Origin: Tepidibacter hydrothermalis
Lineage (GTDB): Bacteria; Bacillota; Clostridia; Peptostreptococcales; Peptostreptococcaceae
Reading direction: 5' to 3'
Length of the DNA: 64,000 nt
Assembly: GCF_029542625.1 (NCBI RefSeq)
Contig: NZ_CP120733.1
Coordinates: forward strand, 3,720,001-3,784,000
Part shown: in pieces, positions 8,732 through 17,655 of the stretch
Position numbering within the stretch: position 1 is the first letter of the stretch
Layout: each line of letters opens with the position of its first letter
Notes under the pieces: generated by a model
Told to the model about the DNA's origin: nothing
Seen by the model: the letters and a program-made list of their open reading frames with translations, nothing else
Database searches by the model: none
Made by a program: the position numbers and the translations under genes

Positions 8732-9244
8732 ATGGGCAATAAAAGAATAATTGATGCACTTAATGATCAAATTCAAAAGGAATTTTATTCTCAGTATTTA
8801 TACATATCTATGGAGGCTTACTGTGCAGATCAGAATCTAGATGGATTCTCTAATTTCTTCCATGTGCAAGCTCAAGAAGAACAAGCACATGCTTACAAAA
8901 TGTTCAACTTCATGGGTAGAATAGGAGGATCAGTTGAACTTGAAGCTTTAGCTAAGCCAAAGAATGACTTTGAATCTGTTCTTGAAGTATTTGAGTTAGC
9001 TCTTGCTCACGAAAAGAGTATAACTAAATCTATACACAATTTAATGGATATAGCTTTAGAAGAAAAAGATCACACTACTACAGCTTTTATTCAATGGTTT
9101 ATATCAGAGCAAGCAGAAGAAGAAGAGTCAGTTGAAAAAATTGTTAAGAAGTTAAGACTTATGAACAATAATCCAGCTGGTCTTTTAATGATAGATCAAG
9201 AGTTAGGACAAAGAGTATTTAATCCAATACCACTTGATGCATAA
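8732..9244 (+). CDS. ftnA: Ferritin (non-haem, FtnA type)
   Basis: 170 residues, the usual bacterial ferritin length. All ferroxidase ligands are in register: E17 (QKEFYSQY), E50 and H53 (QEEQAHAYK), E94 (AHEKS), and Q127/E130 (SEQAEEE). There is no haem Met as in bacterioferritin. It oxidises Fe2+ and stores iron in a 24-subunit shell in the cytoplasm, also protecting against oxygen stress. Strong GGGAGG site and sigma-A promoter upstream; monocistronic. Its downstream terminator hairpin has been split by an insertion sequence, see 9252-9271 and 12209-12226. Confidence 0.95.
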   Translation: MGNKRIIDALNDQIQKEFYSQYLYISMEAYCADQNLDGFSNFFHVQAQEEQAHAYKMFNFMGRIGGSVELEALAKPKNDFESVLEVFELALAHEKSITKSIHNLMDIALEEKDHTTTAFIQWFISEQAEEEESVEKIVKKLRLMNNNPAGLLMIDQELGQRVFNPIPLDA

Positions 9245-9251
9245 TAAGTTT

Positions 9252-9271
9252 AAAAAAGGAGATATCTGAAA
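9252..9271 (+). terminator. Left half of the ferritin terminator, interrupted by an IS
   Basis: AAAAAAGGAGATATCT (9252-9267) then GAAA. Its complement AGATATCTCCTTTTT lies at 12212-12226, on the far side of the insertion. Removing the element and one AAA restores a 15-bp-stem hairpin with a GAAA loop and a T tract. Confidence 0.8.
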
Positions 9272-9331
9272 TAAAATGGACCCTTTGTCAAGGACATTAT
9301 AAAAAAAGGGTTAAGCTGCATTCAAAAGATG

Positions 9332-10798
9332 TAAAATGGACCCTTTGTCAAGGACATTATAAAAAAAGGGTTAAGCTGCATTCAAAAGATGATTTCTAAA
9401 TTGTTTAGGAGTCATCTTTTTTAATCCCCATTGACATCTATAATTATTATAGTAATCCATGTAATTATCAACTTTATTAATTACTTCTTCAAGTGTAGAA
9501 CATGTTTTGAAATCTACTTCATCCTTCATATGACCAAAGAAGGATTCTTGAGGTGCATTATCCCAGCAGTTACCACGTCTAGACATGGATTGTCCTAGAT
9601 TATGGCTTTTTAGTAATTTTTGGAATTTAGGGCTTGTATAGTGGACCCCTTGGTCAGAATGGATAAAAGCTTCATCATGTAAATCAGCTTTATGTGTATT
9701 AACTAATTTTTTAATTGTAATTGTAGCTATATCTAAAGTAATTCGATCAGATACATGATATGCTAGAATATCGTTACTAGAGCTATCTTTGATAGCTGAT
9801 AAATATGCCATTTTATTTATCCCGTAAGGGATGTATGTGATATCAGTAAGTAGCACCTTGCCAGGAATACCCTGTTTGAAATTTCTCTGTAGCAGATTAG
9901 GTACTACTCTATGTTCTTTTGTCGCTTTGGCTATTCTTCTATACGGATTGGCTTTTCTTATAGGACATACTATACTGTATTTTCGCATAATCCTTTGGAT
10001 TTTTTTTCTACTGTATATAATACCAAACTCATTTTCTAGTGTCATTTTAATTGATCTAGAACCTTTCTTATAACCTCTATAATTATAAGCCTTTAATATA
10101 ATATCTCTAGCTTTTAAATCTTCATTCTCCCTTATAGTTCTAGAAGGTGCTGTCTTTAAATAATGATAATAACCTGAACGTGAAACCCCTAAAATTGAGC
10201 AGCAATAAGAAACTGTGCCTGAATAATCTTTTTTAGACACAGTCTTTAAAATTAACTCATATACTTCATTATTTGTTAGATTTACGCAGTTGTTTACCAG
10301 CCTCCTTTCTGTCACGTCGAGCTTTTTTAGCAATTCTAATTGTTCCTCAAGCAGTTTTATTTTAGCTTCTTGTTTGCTAATAATATCGTCCTTTGAAACT
10401 GGAGCATTACTTGGTCTGCCTGAATTCACTCTTCTAGTATCACTTAATCCTATAATTCCATCTTTCTTGTACGCTTTTATCCATCTGGCTGCCGCCTGTT
10501 CATAGCGCTTGACACCAAGTATTTCAACGTCAAATCCAGCATCAATGAAAATAGTTCGTGGTGTGCTTCCTCTTAAATACTCCTCAATAAACATTATTTT
10601 AAACTCGTCAGAGTATGTTATTGACTTCTCGCTAACGCGCTTTACATAAGGGTTCTTATTTAATCTTTCAATATTGTCTTTTGAAAATGTAATTTTACTC
10701 ATACTAAAGGCCTCCATATTCAATGATAATTATACACAAAAAAGTACCTATAAACTAGACACTCTTTTTTATGTGTCCAATCTATAGGTACCATTTTA
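9332..10798 (-). mobile_element. IS3-family element (inner copy), complete, 1467 bp
   Basis: Complete element inserted in the same orientation 60 bp inside the outer copy, with a 3-bp target duplication ATG (9329-9331 and 10799-10801). The shared body repeats with an offset of exactly 1410 bp and I see no differences between copies, so the event is recent. Ends are TAAAATGG and CCATTTTA. Confidence 0.85.
9371..10702 (-). CDS. IS3-family transposase, inner copy (single-ORF DDE)
   Basis: 443 residues from the ATG at 10702, chosen because GGAGG lies 8 nt before it (the reading frame itself begins seven codons earlier at 10723). It has an N-terminal helix-turn-helix region (about residues 30-95), a coiled-coil/leucine-rich linker (about 105-135) and an integrase core. 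Counted from the frame start at 10723, the DDE residues are D294 (LLTDITYI), D357 (HSDQGVHYTSP) and E393 (DNAPQESFFG), spaced D-35-E as in IS3/IS150 elements. OrfA and OrfB are one continuous frame here, with no programmed frameshift. It looks intact. Confidence 0.92.
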   Translation of the reverse strand: MSKITFSKDNIERLNKNPYVKRVSEKSITYSDEFKIMFIEEYLRGSTPRTIFIDAGFDVEILGVKRYEQAAARWIKAYKKDGIIGLSDTRRVNSGRPSNAPVSKDDIISKQEAKIKLLEEQLELLKKLDVTERRLVNNCVNLTNNEVYELILKTVSKKDYSGTVSYCCSILGVSRSGYYHYLKTAPSRTIRENEDLKARDIILKAYNYRGYKKGSRSIKMTLENEFGIIYSRKKIQRIMRKYSIVCPIRKANPYRRIAKATKEHRVVPNLLQRNFKQGIPGKVLLTDITYIPYGINKMAYLSAIKDSSSNDILAYHVSDRITLDIATITIKKLVNTHKADLHDEAFIHSDQGVHYTSPKFQKLLKSHNLGQSMSRRGNCWDNAPQESFFGHMKDEVDFKTCSTLEEVINKVDNYMDYYNNYRCQWGLKKMTPKQFRNHLLNAA

Positions 10799-12112
10799 AT
10801 GATTTCTAAATTGTTTAGGAGTCATCTTTTTTAATCCCCATTGACATCTATAATTATTATAGTAATCCATGTAATTATCAACTTTATTAATTACTTCTTC
10901 AAGTGTAGAACATGTTTTGAAATCTACTTCATCCTTCATATGACCAAAGAAGGATTCTTGAGGTGCATTATCCCAGCAGTTACCACGTCTAGACATGGAT
11001 TGTCCTAGATTATGGCTTTTTAGTAATTTTTGGAATTTAGGGCTTGTATAGTGGACCCCTTGGTCAGAATGGATAAAAGCTTCATCATGTAAATCAGCTT
11101 TATGTGTATTAACTAATTTTTTAATTGTAATTGTAGCTATATCTAAAGTAATTCGATCAGATACATGATATGCTAGAATATCGTTACTAGAGCTATCTTT
11201 GATAGCTGATAAATATGCCATTTTATTTATCCCGTAAGGGATGTATGTGATATCAGTAAGTAGCACCTTGCCAGGAATACCCTGTTTGAAATTTCTCTGT
11301 AGCAGATTAGGTACTACTCTATGTTCTTTTGTCGCTTTGGCTATTCTTCTATACGGATTGGCTTTTCTTATAGGACATACTATACTGTATTTTCGCATAA
11401 TCCTTTGGATTTTTTTTCTACTGTATATAATACCAAACTCATTTTCTAGTGTCATTTTAATTGATCTAGAACCTTTCTTATAACCTCTATAATTATAAGC
11501 CTTTAATATAATATCTCTAGCTTTTAAATCTTCATTCTCCCTTATAGTTCTAGAAGGTGCTGTCTTTAAATAATGATAATAACCTGAACGTGAAACCCCT
11601 AAAATTGAGCAGCAATAAGAAACTGTGCCTGAATAATCTTTTTTAGACACAGTCTTTAAAATTAACTCATATACTTCATTATTTGTTAGATTTACGCAGT
11701 TGTTTACCAGCCTCCTTTCTGTCACGTCGAGCTTTTTTAGCAATTCTAATTGTTCCTCAAGCAGTTTTATTTTAGCTTCTTGTTTGCTAATAATATCGTC
11801 CTTTGAAACTGGAGCATTACTTGGTCTGCCTGAATTCACTCTTCTAGTATCACTTAATCCTATAATTCCATCTTTCTTGTACGCTTTTATCCATCTGGCT
11901 GCCGCCTGTTCATAGCGCTTGACACCAAGTATTTCAACGTCAAATCCAGCATCAATGAAAATAGTTCGTGGTGTGCTTCCTCTTAAATACTCCTCAATAA
12001 ACATTATTTTAAACTCGTCAGAGTATGTTATTGACTTCTCGCTAACGCGCTTTACATAAGGGTTCTTATTTAATCTTTCAATATTGTCTTTTGAAAATGT
12101 AATTTTACTCAT
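10796..12112 (-). CDS. IS3-family transposase, outer copy, C-terminally trimmed
   Basis: Same protein as the inner copy up to the final QFRNH. The inserted inner element supplies the stop codon TAA at 10796-10798 from its own terminal repeat, replacing the last five residues (LLNAA). The HTH region and all three DDE residues are kept, so it may still be active in trans. The outer element itself is split. The start is again the ATG after GGAGG (12112). Confidence 0.88.
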   Translation of the reverse strand: MSKITFSKDNIERLNKNPYVKRVSEKSITYSDEFKIMFIEEYLRGSTPRTIFIDAGFDVEILGVKRYEQAAARWIKAYKKDGIIGLSDTRRVNSGRPSNAPVSKDDIISKQEAKIKLLEEQLELLKKLDVTERRLVNNCVNLTNNEVYELILKTVSKKDYSGTVSYCCSILGVSRSGYYHYLKTAPSRTIRENEDLKARDIILKAYNYRGYKKGSRSIKMTLENEFGIIYSRKKIQRIMRKYSIVCPIRKANPYRRIAKATKEHRVVPNLLQRNFKQGIPGKVLLTDITYIPYGINKMAYLSAIKDSSSNDILAYHVSDRITLDIATITIKKLVNTHKADLHDEAFIHSDQGVHYTSPKFQKLLKSHNLGQSMSRRGNCWDNAPQESFFGHMKDEVDFKTCSTLEEVINKVDNYMDYYNNYRCQWGLKKMTPKQFRNH

Positions 12113-12208
12113 ACTAAAGGCCTCCATATTCAATGATAATTATACACAAAAAAGTACCTATAAACTAGACACTCTTTTTTATGTGTCCAATCTATAGGTA
12201 CCATTTTA

Positions 12209-12226
12209 AAAAGATATCTCCTTTTT
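12209..12226 (+). terminator. Right half of the ferritin terminator
   Basis: AAA target duplication (12209-12211) followed by AGATATCTCCTTTTT, the complement of 9252-9267. Confidence 0.8.
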
Positions 12227-12249
12227 AATTCACATGTTATTTAATTTTA

Positions 12250-12278
12250 TGTGGGTTATCTAAACTTACTATAAAAAT
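12250..12278 (+). repeat. Partial repeat C copy
   Basis: TGTGGGTTATCTAAAC and the following A/T-rich bases match the left end of the palindrome at 4244 for about 29 bp with a few differences. It lies just after the ferritin terminator, as the other copies lie beside terminators. Confidence 0.4.
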
Positions 12279-12443
12279 ATATAACATACTAATCGGTATT
12301 TTAATCCCCTTTATTTTCGATTAAGTACATGATTTTCCTTAGAATTCTACTTACTTATCGTCTTTATTTTTAATATACAAGAACCTTTTTTGATTGTCCT
12401 TTATAAAATGATATTAAGGACATTCTTAAGGAGGTTAATACAC

Positions 12444-12584
12444 ATGAAACTTGCAAGACCGTATATATGTATACAAAAATATATGTGCATGTATCCTTTA
12501 AGTAAGGGATTTAAGAGAGGAACTATTTTCCCTGAACTTTATAAACCATATAAAAAAGGATCTTATAAAAAATGTAAAAAATAA
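12444..12584 (+). CDS. cotJA: Spore coat associated protein CotJA
   Basis: 46 residues, short and basic. It holds the CotJA signature GTIFPELYKPYK near residues 28-39 and a Cys-rich N-terminus (YICIQKYMCMYPL). The start at 12444 follows TAAGGAGGT. It is the first gene of cotJA-cotJB-cotJC, with gaps of about 20 and 13 nt. In Bacillus this operon is made in the mother cell under sigma-E and its products join the inner coat. This is one of the shortest CotJA forms I know, but the core motif and gene order are convincing. Confidence 0.85.
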   Translation: MKLARPYICIQKYMCMYPLSKGFKRGTIFPELYKPYKKGSYKKCKK

Positions 12585-12605
12585 GTCAGCTAGGAGGAAA
12601 TAGTT

Positions 12606-12863
12606 ATGAAAGATATATCTAGAAATGATTTATTGACTAAAATTCAAGAAGTAGAATTTGCTTGTCTTGATCTTAATCTATACTTAGATACTCATCCAAA
12701 AGATCAAAAGGCTTTAATGGACTTTAACATGCTTGCTGAAGAAGCTTGTAGGTTAAGAAAAATATATGAAATGAAATATGGTCCACTTACTAATTTCGGA
12801 TTTTCATTAGCTAAATATCCATTTAACTGGATAAATGATCCGTGGCCATGGGAATATCAATAA
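12606..12863 (+). CDS. cotJB: Spore coat protein CotJB
   Basis: 85 residues, the normal CotJB size. It is helical at the N-terminus (LLTKIQEVEFACLDLNLYLDTHP) and ends in the conserved aromatic block YPFNWINDPWPWEY. The ribosome binding site is TAGGAGGAAAT. It sits between cotJA and cotJC in the standard operon order and is needed in Bacillus for assembly of CotJA and CotJC. It has no catalytic function. Confidence 0.92.
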   Translation: MKDISRNDLLTKIQEVEFACLDLNLYLDTHPKDQKALMDFNMLAEEACRLRKIYEMKYGPLTNFGFSLAKYPFNWINDPWPWEYQ

Positions 12864-12876
12864 GGGGGATTAACTT

Positions 12877-13449
12877 ATGTGGATTTATGAAAAAAAATTA
12901 CAGTATCCTGTAAATATTAAAACTAAAAATATAGAAATGGCAAAATATATAATAACCCAACTAGGTGGACCAGATGGAGAACTAGGTGCTGCTATGAATT
13001 ATCTTAATCAAAGATATACTATGCCAACCAGTAAGGCAAAAGCTCTCCTTACAGATATAGGTAGTGAAGAACTTGGTCATGCAGAAATGATATCTGCTAT
13101 GGTATATCAATTATTAAAATGTGCTACACCTGAAGAGTTAAAAGCTGCCGGTCTTGGTTCTCAATATACACAACATGACCATGGAGTATTTCCTTGCGAT
13201 GCAAGTGGTGTTCCATGGACTGCATCTTATGTAGGAGTTTTAGGAGATCCTGTAGCAGATCTACACAACGATTTGGCTGCTGAGCAAAAAGCTCGTGTAA
13301 CATATGAACATCTTATAAATCTTACAGATGATCCAGATATAATAGATCCACTTAGATTTTTAAGAGAAAGAGAAGTTGTTCACTATCAAAGATTTGGTGA
13401 AGCTTTAATGGATGTATATGACTTTAAAGACTGTAAAAAAATATATTAA
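12877..13449 (+). CDS. cotJC: Spore coat protein CotJC, manganese catalase family
   Basis: 190 residues. The di-manganese catalase ligands are all in place: E35 (GPDGELGA), E65 and H68 (EELGH), E136 (AAEQKAR) and H169 (EREVVHYQRF). CotJC proteins are shorter than true manganese catalases and lie in the spore coat; peroxide removal has been reported for clostridial homologues. It is the last gene of the cotJ operon, followed by a strong bidirectional terminator. Confidence 0.93.
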   Translation: MWIYEKKLQYPVNIKTKNIEMAKYIITQLGGPDGELGAAMNYLNQRYTMPTSKAKALLTDIGSEELGHAEMISAMVYQLLKCATPEELKAAGLGSQYTQHDHGVFPCDASGVPWTASYVGVLGDPVADLHNDLAAEQKARVTYEHLINLTDDPDIIDPLRFLREREVVHYQRFGEALMDVYDFKDCKKIY

Positions 13450-13453
13450 AATA

Positions 13454-13489
13454 AAAAATAAGAGCTGTGAATCACAGCTCTTATTTTTT
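13454..13489. terminator. Bidirectional terminator, cotJ operon / GH18 gene
   Basis: Near-perfect palindrome AAAAATAAGAGCTGTGA then TCACAGCTCTTATTTTT, between convergent cotJC and the GH18 gene, overlapping the end of the latter. Confidence 0.85.
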
Positions 13490-15031
13490 ATACTCTATAT
13501 TATGTTTTAACATTCTATCAACTATAGTAGACATCTCTGCTCTAGTTAAATTTCTATTTGGATAAAACATATCTCCTTCATAACCTTTTAATATATTCAT
13601 ACTACTCATCTTATTTATATATTCATATGACCATATATTATCATTTACATCATTAAATTTAATATTATCATCACTATAATCATCTTCTATAAGCCTACTT
13701 AGCATAGCTGAAATTTCTGCTCTTGTTATAGGATCATTTGGATAGAATTTATTGTCTTCTTTTCCATTGATAAGACCATATTTTTTAGCTAACTCAATCT
13801 CATTATATGCCCAGTAATCCTTTGATACATCATCAAAACTATCAGAAGTTATATATACATCATCTATTTCAAGAAGTCTTGTCAATATAACAGCAGCTTG
13901 AGCCCTTGTTAAATTATCATTCGGAGCAAAATACATATTTGAGATTCCATTCATTATTTCATTATCTATCATGCTATATATACTATCACTAGCCCAGTGA
14001 TCATATATATCAACTAAATATTCACCATCTAACCATCTTGAATAATAATTCCAAATACTTTTATCTTCCTGCCCTAAACTCCAGCTTCCACTTCCTTTTA
14101 AATCGTATTTTTCTACGAGTTTTAATTTTTCTATTATAGACTCTTCATTTTCATACCAGTATACATATGTTCCATCCTCTTTAGATACAGTGGCCTTTAC
14201 AGATTTTGAACTTTCATCAAATACAACATCAGATGGATATTTACTTACAGTTTCTTCTATTCTTTTTAAACTAGCTCCATGTCCTCCATAAGATTCTCCT
14301 TCCTTCCAATACCTTCCATAGAATGGTATTCCAAGTATAACTTTGTCTTTATCTACATGTTTAAGCAGTTCTGTAATTGAATTTTCAACGAATTGTATAC
14401 TAGCAACTGGCCCTTCTGGTCCTCCTATATAACTCTCATCATATGCCATCAAAAATATATAATCACTATAAATAGCTAACTTTTCATAGTCATAAGAACC
14501 ATGCCATCCGTAATTCCATCCATTCGGATTTGCAGCAACTGCTACTGAAATTTCTTTATCATTATCTAAAATTTCATTCAATATTTTTACAAAATCAGTA
14601 TAATCATCTTTATCTGCATCAGTAACATTCTCTATATCTACATTAACCCCATCTAAATCATATTTTTCTATAGCTTCTGCAATTTGATTAGCTAAATTAT
14701 ACCTATTAGAAAGAGCCTTTCTTCCCAATTCTCTATCCCAATGATTACTAATAAAGGGAACTACTTTTACTCCTTTATCATGCATATCCTCTATTAAGTC
14801 TTCATCTAAAGTTTGAGTTATTTTTAAATTTCCATTCTGATCTATATCAAAATAACTAGGATAAACAGTATCTAAAGAATTATTAGTATTACTTACTGCA
14901 TCTTGATACTTATACTTGTTTCCGAAATATATATATCCTGTATTTATTCTTTGCGAATAAGCTGTATATTGAAATCCCATAGCTAATATACAAATAATAA
15001 CTATAATATTATTTATAAACCCCTTCCTCAT
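13481..15031 (-). CDS. Secreted GH18 glycosidase with three SLH domains
   Basis: 516 residues. There is a hydrophobic signal segment at residues 7-26. The GH18 TIM barrel (about 30-330) carries the catalytic strand DGVNVDIE (D127-E134, E134 the acid), and later YDESYIGG and GSGSWSLGQ. Three SLH repeats follow (about 335-515; each with a TRAQAAVILTRLL / TRAEISAMLSRLI / TRAEMSTIVDRML core), tying the enzyme to the cell wall. The N-in-place-of-D form of the motif matches cortex-lytic or peptidoglycan-active GH18 enzymes as well as chitinases. It is convergent with the spore coat operon, which fits but does not prove a spore or cell-wall role. Confidence 0.88.
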   Translation of the reverse strand: MRKGFINNIIVIICILAMGFQYTAYSQRINTGYIYFGNKYKYQDAVSNTNNSLDTVYPSYFDIDQNGNLKITQTLDEDLIEDMHDKGVKVVPFISNHWDRELGRKALSNRYNLANQIAEAIEKYDLDGVNVDIENVTDADKDDYTDFVKILNEILDNDKEISVAVAANPNGWNYGWHGSYDYEKLAIYSDYIFLMAYDESYIGGPEGPVASIQFVENSITELLKHVDKDKVILGIPFYGRYWKEGESYGGHGASLKRIEETVSKYPSDVVFDESSKSVKATVSKEDGTYVYWYENEESIIEKLKLVEKYDLKGSGSWSLGQEDKSIWNYYSRWLDGEYLVDIYDHWASDSIYSMIDNEIMNGISNMYFAPNDNLTRAQAAVILTRLLEIDDVYITSDSFDDVSKDYWAYNEIELAKKYGLINGKEDNKFYPNDPITRAEISAMLSRLIEDDYSDDNIKFNDVNDNIWSYEYINKMSSMNILKGYEGDMFYPNRNLTRAEMSTIVDRMLKHNIEYKK

Positions 15032-15155
15032 AACATACCCCCTCTTAAAATAATGTCGTCACTATCTATAGTACATACTAACTATACATCCATTCAACAG
15101 GTAAGTAGTGTATGTTAATGTAAATTCTTTCAATAAAAAATTCATCTATCTACAA

Positions 15156-15205
15156 AAAAAAGCTATTCCATTATAGAAATTTCTTTCTAATTTGGAATAG
15201 CTTTT
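15156..15205 (-). terminator. Terminator of the two-component operon
   Basis: AAAAAGCTATTCCA pairs with TGGAATAGCTTTTC across a 22-nt loop that can itself fold (GAAATTTCTTTC); T tract on the minus strand. Confidence 0.75.
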
Positions 15206-16627
15206 CTAAGTTTTGATTATAGGAATAGTTATTATAAATTTACATCCCTTATCTACATACGGATCTAAATATATATCTCCTCCATGTTTTTTTATTATTG
15301 CTCTTGTTATAGCAAGTCCAAGACCTGTTCCTCCAGTTTTTGAATTTCTAGAAGAATCCGCTCTTACAAATGGTTCAAATATATCTTTAATCGAATCACT
15401 CTTTATCCCTATACCATTATCTTCAATATTTATAATAGCATCGTTATTTGCTTTTCTAATAGAAACCTTAATAGTAGACTCTTTTCCACTATATTTTATG
15501 CTATTAACTATTAAATTGCTGATAGCTCTTTGCAAATATTTATCAGATATATCGCACATTATCTCATAATCAGGAATATCAAATTCATAATCCATACTAT
15601 TTTCTTCTATCTCAAAAACATAATCTATAAGTAATATCCTGATAAATTCACATATATCCTGCTTTTTTAATTCTATTTTATTATCATCACTATCTATTTT
15701 CGACAATTCAAATAAATCGCTTATAAGCTCATTAGCTTTTTTGCTATTAGACATTATTATATTTAAATATCTATTTTTAATTGATTCATCTAATTCCATA
15801 TCATAATATATTGTCTCAGAATATCCCATTATATTAGTTAGAGGAGTTTTTAAATCATGAGATATATCAAGTATCAATCTTTTTCTATTCTTCTCAGCTT
15901 TCTCCCTAAGAAATATTTCTTCTTCTATTTTTTTACTCATATTATTTATAGCATCCTTCAGAATACCTAATTCATTCTTAGACTTTATTTTAATTCTAGT
16001 ATCATAATTACCCTTGCTTATTTCATTAACACCTTTAACTAAAGATTTAATAGGTCTTACTAAACTTATAGATGTCCATTTAGCATAAATAATTATAACT
16101 ATTAATAGTACTAATACAAATATTATAAATATAACTTTAAGTACCTTTTGTATGAATTTAATTTCCTGATTTGGAACAGAGGCCAATAGAATATTGTCAG
16201 TTTCTTCAGAATAATAAACATTAAAACTATTTGATTCTTCATTTATATCCTCTGAGTATTGATAATAATAATAATTTGGTATTATTATTTTATTAAATTC
16301 TTTTTGTTCATATACATATCCCTTTGGATGTACACTGTTATACTCATCTAGTACTGTTAAATTTTCATCTAAGAGTTCTATATATGAATTATCTTTAATT
16401 CCCTCTATTTTACAGGCTCTATCGATTCCATGCTCATATATATTTTCATAAAGGCTCTCCATATCTACATCATCTATAGTTCCTTTATTATGCTTTGCAA
16501 TATAAGTCATCCCTCCAGCAAAGCTAAAAATCAATATGAATACTACTATTACGAATAAAAACAAATAATTCAAAAATAACTTTGTAGATATATTTATTTT
16601 TCTAAAAGGATTAGATATCTTAATCAT
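15206..16627 (-). CDS. Sensor histidine kinase
   Basis: 473 residues. Transmembrane helices at about 18-40 and 163-182 enclose an external sensor region of about 120 residues with many Tyr and acidic residues. Then come HAMP (about 183-235), HisKA with H257 (ILDISHDLKTPLTNIMGYS) and HATPase_c with N, G1 (IEDNGIGIK), F and G2 (GGTGLGLAI) boxes. The H-x-x-K-T-P form is that of the EnvZ/PhoR-like HPK1 class. It overlaps the response regulator by 8 nt. The signal is unknown. Confidence 0.92.
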   Translation of the reverse strand: MIKISNPFRKINISTKLFLNYLFLFVIVVFILIFSFAGGMTYIAKHNKGTIDDVDMESLYENIYEHGIDRACKIEGIKDNSYIELLDENLTVLDEYNSVHPKGYVYEQKEFNKIIIPNYYYYQYSEDINEESNSFNVYYSEETDNILLASVPNQEIKFIQKVLKVIFIIFVLVLLIVIIIYAKWTSISLVRPIKSLVKGVNEISKGNYDTRIKIKSKNELGILKDAINNMSKKIEEEIFLREKAEKNRKRLILDISHDLKTPLTNIMGYSETIYYDMELDESIKNRYLNIIMSNSKKANELISDLFELSKIDSDDNKIELKKQDICEFIRILLIDYVFEIEENSMDYEFDIPDYEIMCDISDKYLQRAISNLIVNSIKYSGKESTIKVSIRKANNDAIINIEDNGIGIKSDSIKDIFEPFVRADSSRNSKTGGTGLGLAITRAIIKKHGGDIYLDPYVDKGCKFIITIPIIKT

Positions 16628-17315
16628 AATTTTTTTCCATTCTATAACCTATTCCCCTTATTGTTTTTATATACTTAGGCTTTTTAGGATCCTCCTCTAT
16701 CTTTTCTCTTATATGACTTATATGAACCATTATAGTATTATCATCCCCATGATACATATCTCCCCATACATTCTCATATATTTGTTTCTTAGTATACACC
16801 CTTCCTATATTTTCCATGAAAAGTGATAATATTTTCAATTCCTTAGGATTCAAATCTATATCTATATTGTTCTTTCTAGCTATATAATTTTCAGTATCTA
16901 TACTTATACTTCCGTTCGTAATTATTTTATTAGAATTATTTACACCATACTCTATATATCTTCTAAGATGAGCTTGTACTCTAGAAATAACCTCTGCTAT
17001 ACTAAAAGGCTTTACAACATAATCATCAGCACCCAAGCCAAATCCTAAAACTTTATCCGTTTCATCATCTCTTGCTGTCAAAAATATTATAGGAACTTTA
17101 CTCGTCTTTCTTATTTTAGAAACAGTCTTGAACCCATCCATAATCGGCATCATGACATCTATAATTATTAAATCAATATCATTTTTATAAAATAACTCTA
17201 ACGCCTCTATTCCATTTGATGCTTCAATTACATTATACCCTTGACTAGACAAATTAACAGATAATAAGTGCCTTATGTCCTCTTCATCTTCTACAATTAA
17301 AATATTTATATCCAT
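16620..17315 (-). CDS. OmpR/PhoB-family response regulator
   Basis: 231 residues. The receiver has an acidic pair (ED at 9-10), phosphoacceptor D53 (IIDVMMP), T80 and K102 (VVKPF). It is followed by a winged-helix DNA-binding domain (about 135-228; YTKKQIYENVWG, IRTIRGIGYRME). It forms an operon with the overlapping histidine kinase. AAAGGAG before the ATG. A copy of repeat B sits directly upstream and must lie in its 5' leader or promoter. Confidence 0.93.
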   Translation of the reverse strand: MDINILIVEDEEDIRHLLSVNLSSQGYNVIEASNGIEALELFYKNDIDLIIIDVMMPIMDGFKTVSKIRKTSKVPIIFLTARDDETDKVLGFGLGADDYVVKPFSIAEVISRVQAHLRRYIEYGVNNSNKIITNGSISIDTENYIARKNNIDIDLNPKELKILSLFMENIGRVYTKKQIYENVWGDMYHGDDNTIMVHISHIREKIEEDPKKPKYIKTIRGIGYRMEKNYD

Positions 17316-17330
17316 ATGACGACTCCTTTC

Positions 17331-17462
17331 ATAAAGTGAAACTTAATTCAGATGGAGTTTTTACTCCAACTGAATTTTTAGTTGAACTAATCCAGAAGCT
17401 GTAGAGTTCTTATCTCCATCATTAAGAGGGTGGAGCCTTAGAACTCTTAGCTTTCGGATAAG
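17331..17462 (+). repeat. Dispersed repeat B, copy 1
   Basis: About 130 bp with strong internal hairpins: AATTCAGATGGAGT / ACTCCAACTGAATT, and TAGAGTTCT / AGAACTCTTA. A close copy lies inverted at 43134-43262 and a partial one at 41195-41250. No ORF is present. It fills most of the 340-bp gap between the response regulator and ridA; the rest (17463-17611) is AT-rich with nothing I can identify. Confidence 0.8.
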
Positions 17463-17611
17463 TCTGTATATCTTATTATAATTTATATTTATTATAAATT
17501 TAAGAATTATTTAATATTATTTTAAGTTTTATGTATTATAATGTAATTTGAGTTATTAATATTTTCATTTATATCCTCAATATTAAAATCTAACAACACG
17601 ACAATTAAAGC

Positions 17612-17653
17612 AAAAAAATCTCCTATAACATAAACGCTATAGGAGATTTTTTT
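17612..17653 (-). terminator. Terminator of ridA
   Basis: AAAAAAATCTCCTATA pairs with TATAGGAGATTTTTTT around a 10-nt loop. Confidence 0.9.
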
Positions 17654-17655
17654 AT

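Larger units (their letters stand above)
9272..12208 (-). mobile_element. IS3-family element (outer copy), interrupted by a second copy of itself
   Basis: The outer copy is 9272-9331 plus 10802-12208, together 1467 bp, exactly the length of the inner copy. The ends are inverted repeats beginning TAAAATGGACC (left) and, reversed, TAAAATGGTACC (right), with a further GGACA match. The flanking AAA (9269-9271 and 12209-12211) is a 3-bp target duplication. It sits in the loop of the ferritin terminator. Its transposase gene survives but has lost the last five residues. Confidence 0.85.

Noticed and set aside
9831-11915. Four plus-strand ORFs (9831, 10290, 11241, 11700) inside the IS copies
   Set aside because: They are antisense to the transposase, have no ribosome binding sites, and exist only because the transposase sequence is repeated.
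9272-12208. Simple tandem duplication or assembly error as explanation for the two IS copies
   Set aside because: The exact 3-bp duplications at both levels and the 60-bp offset at the left end fit nested transposition better. Long reads are still needed to exclude misassembly fully.
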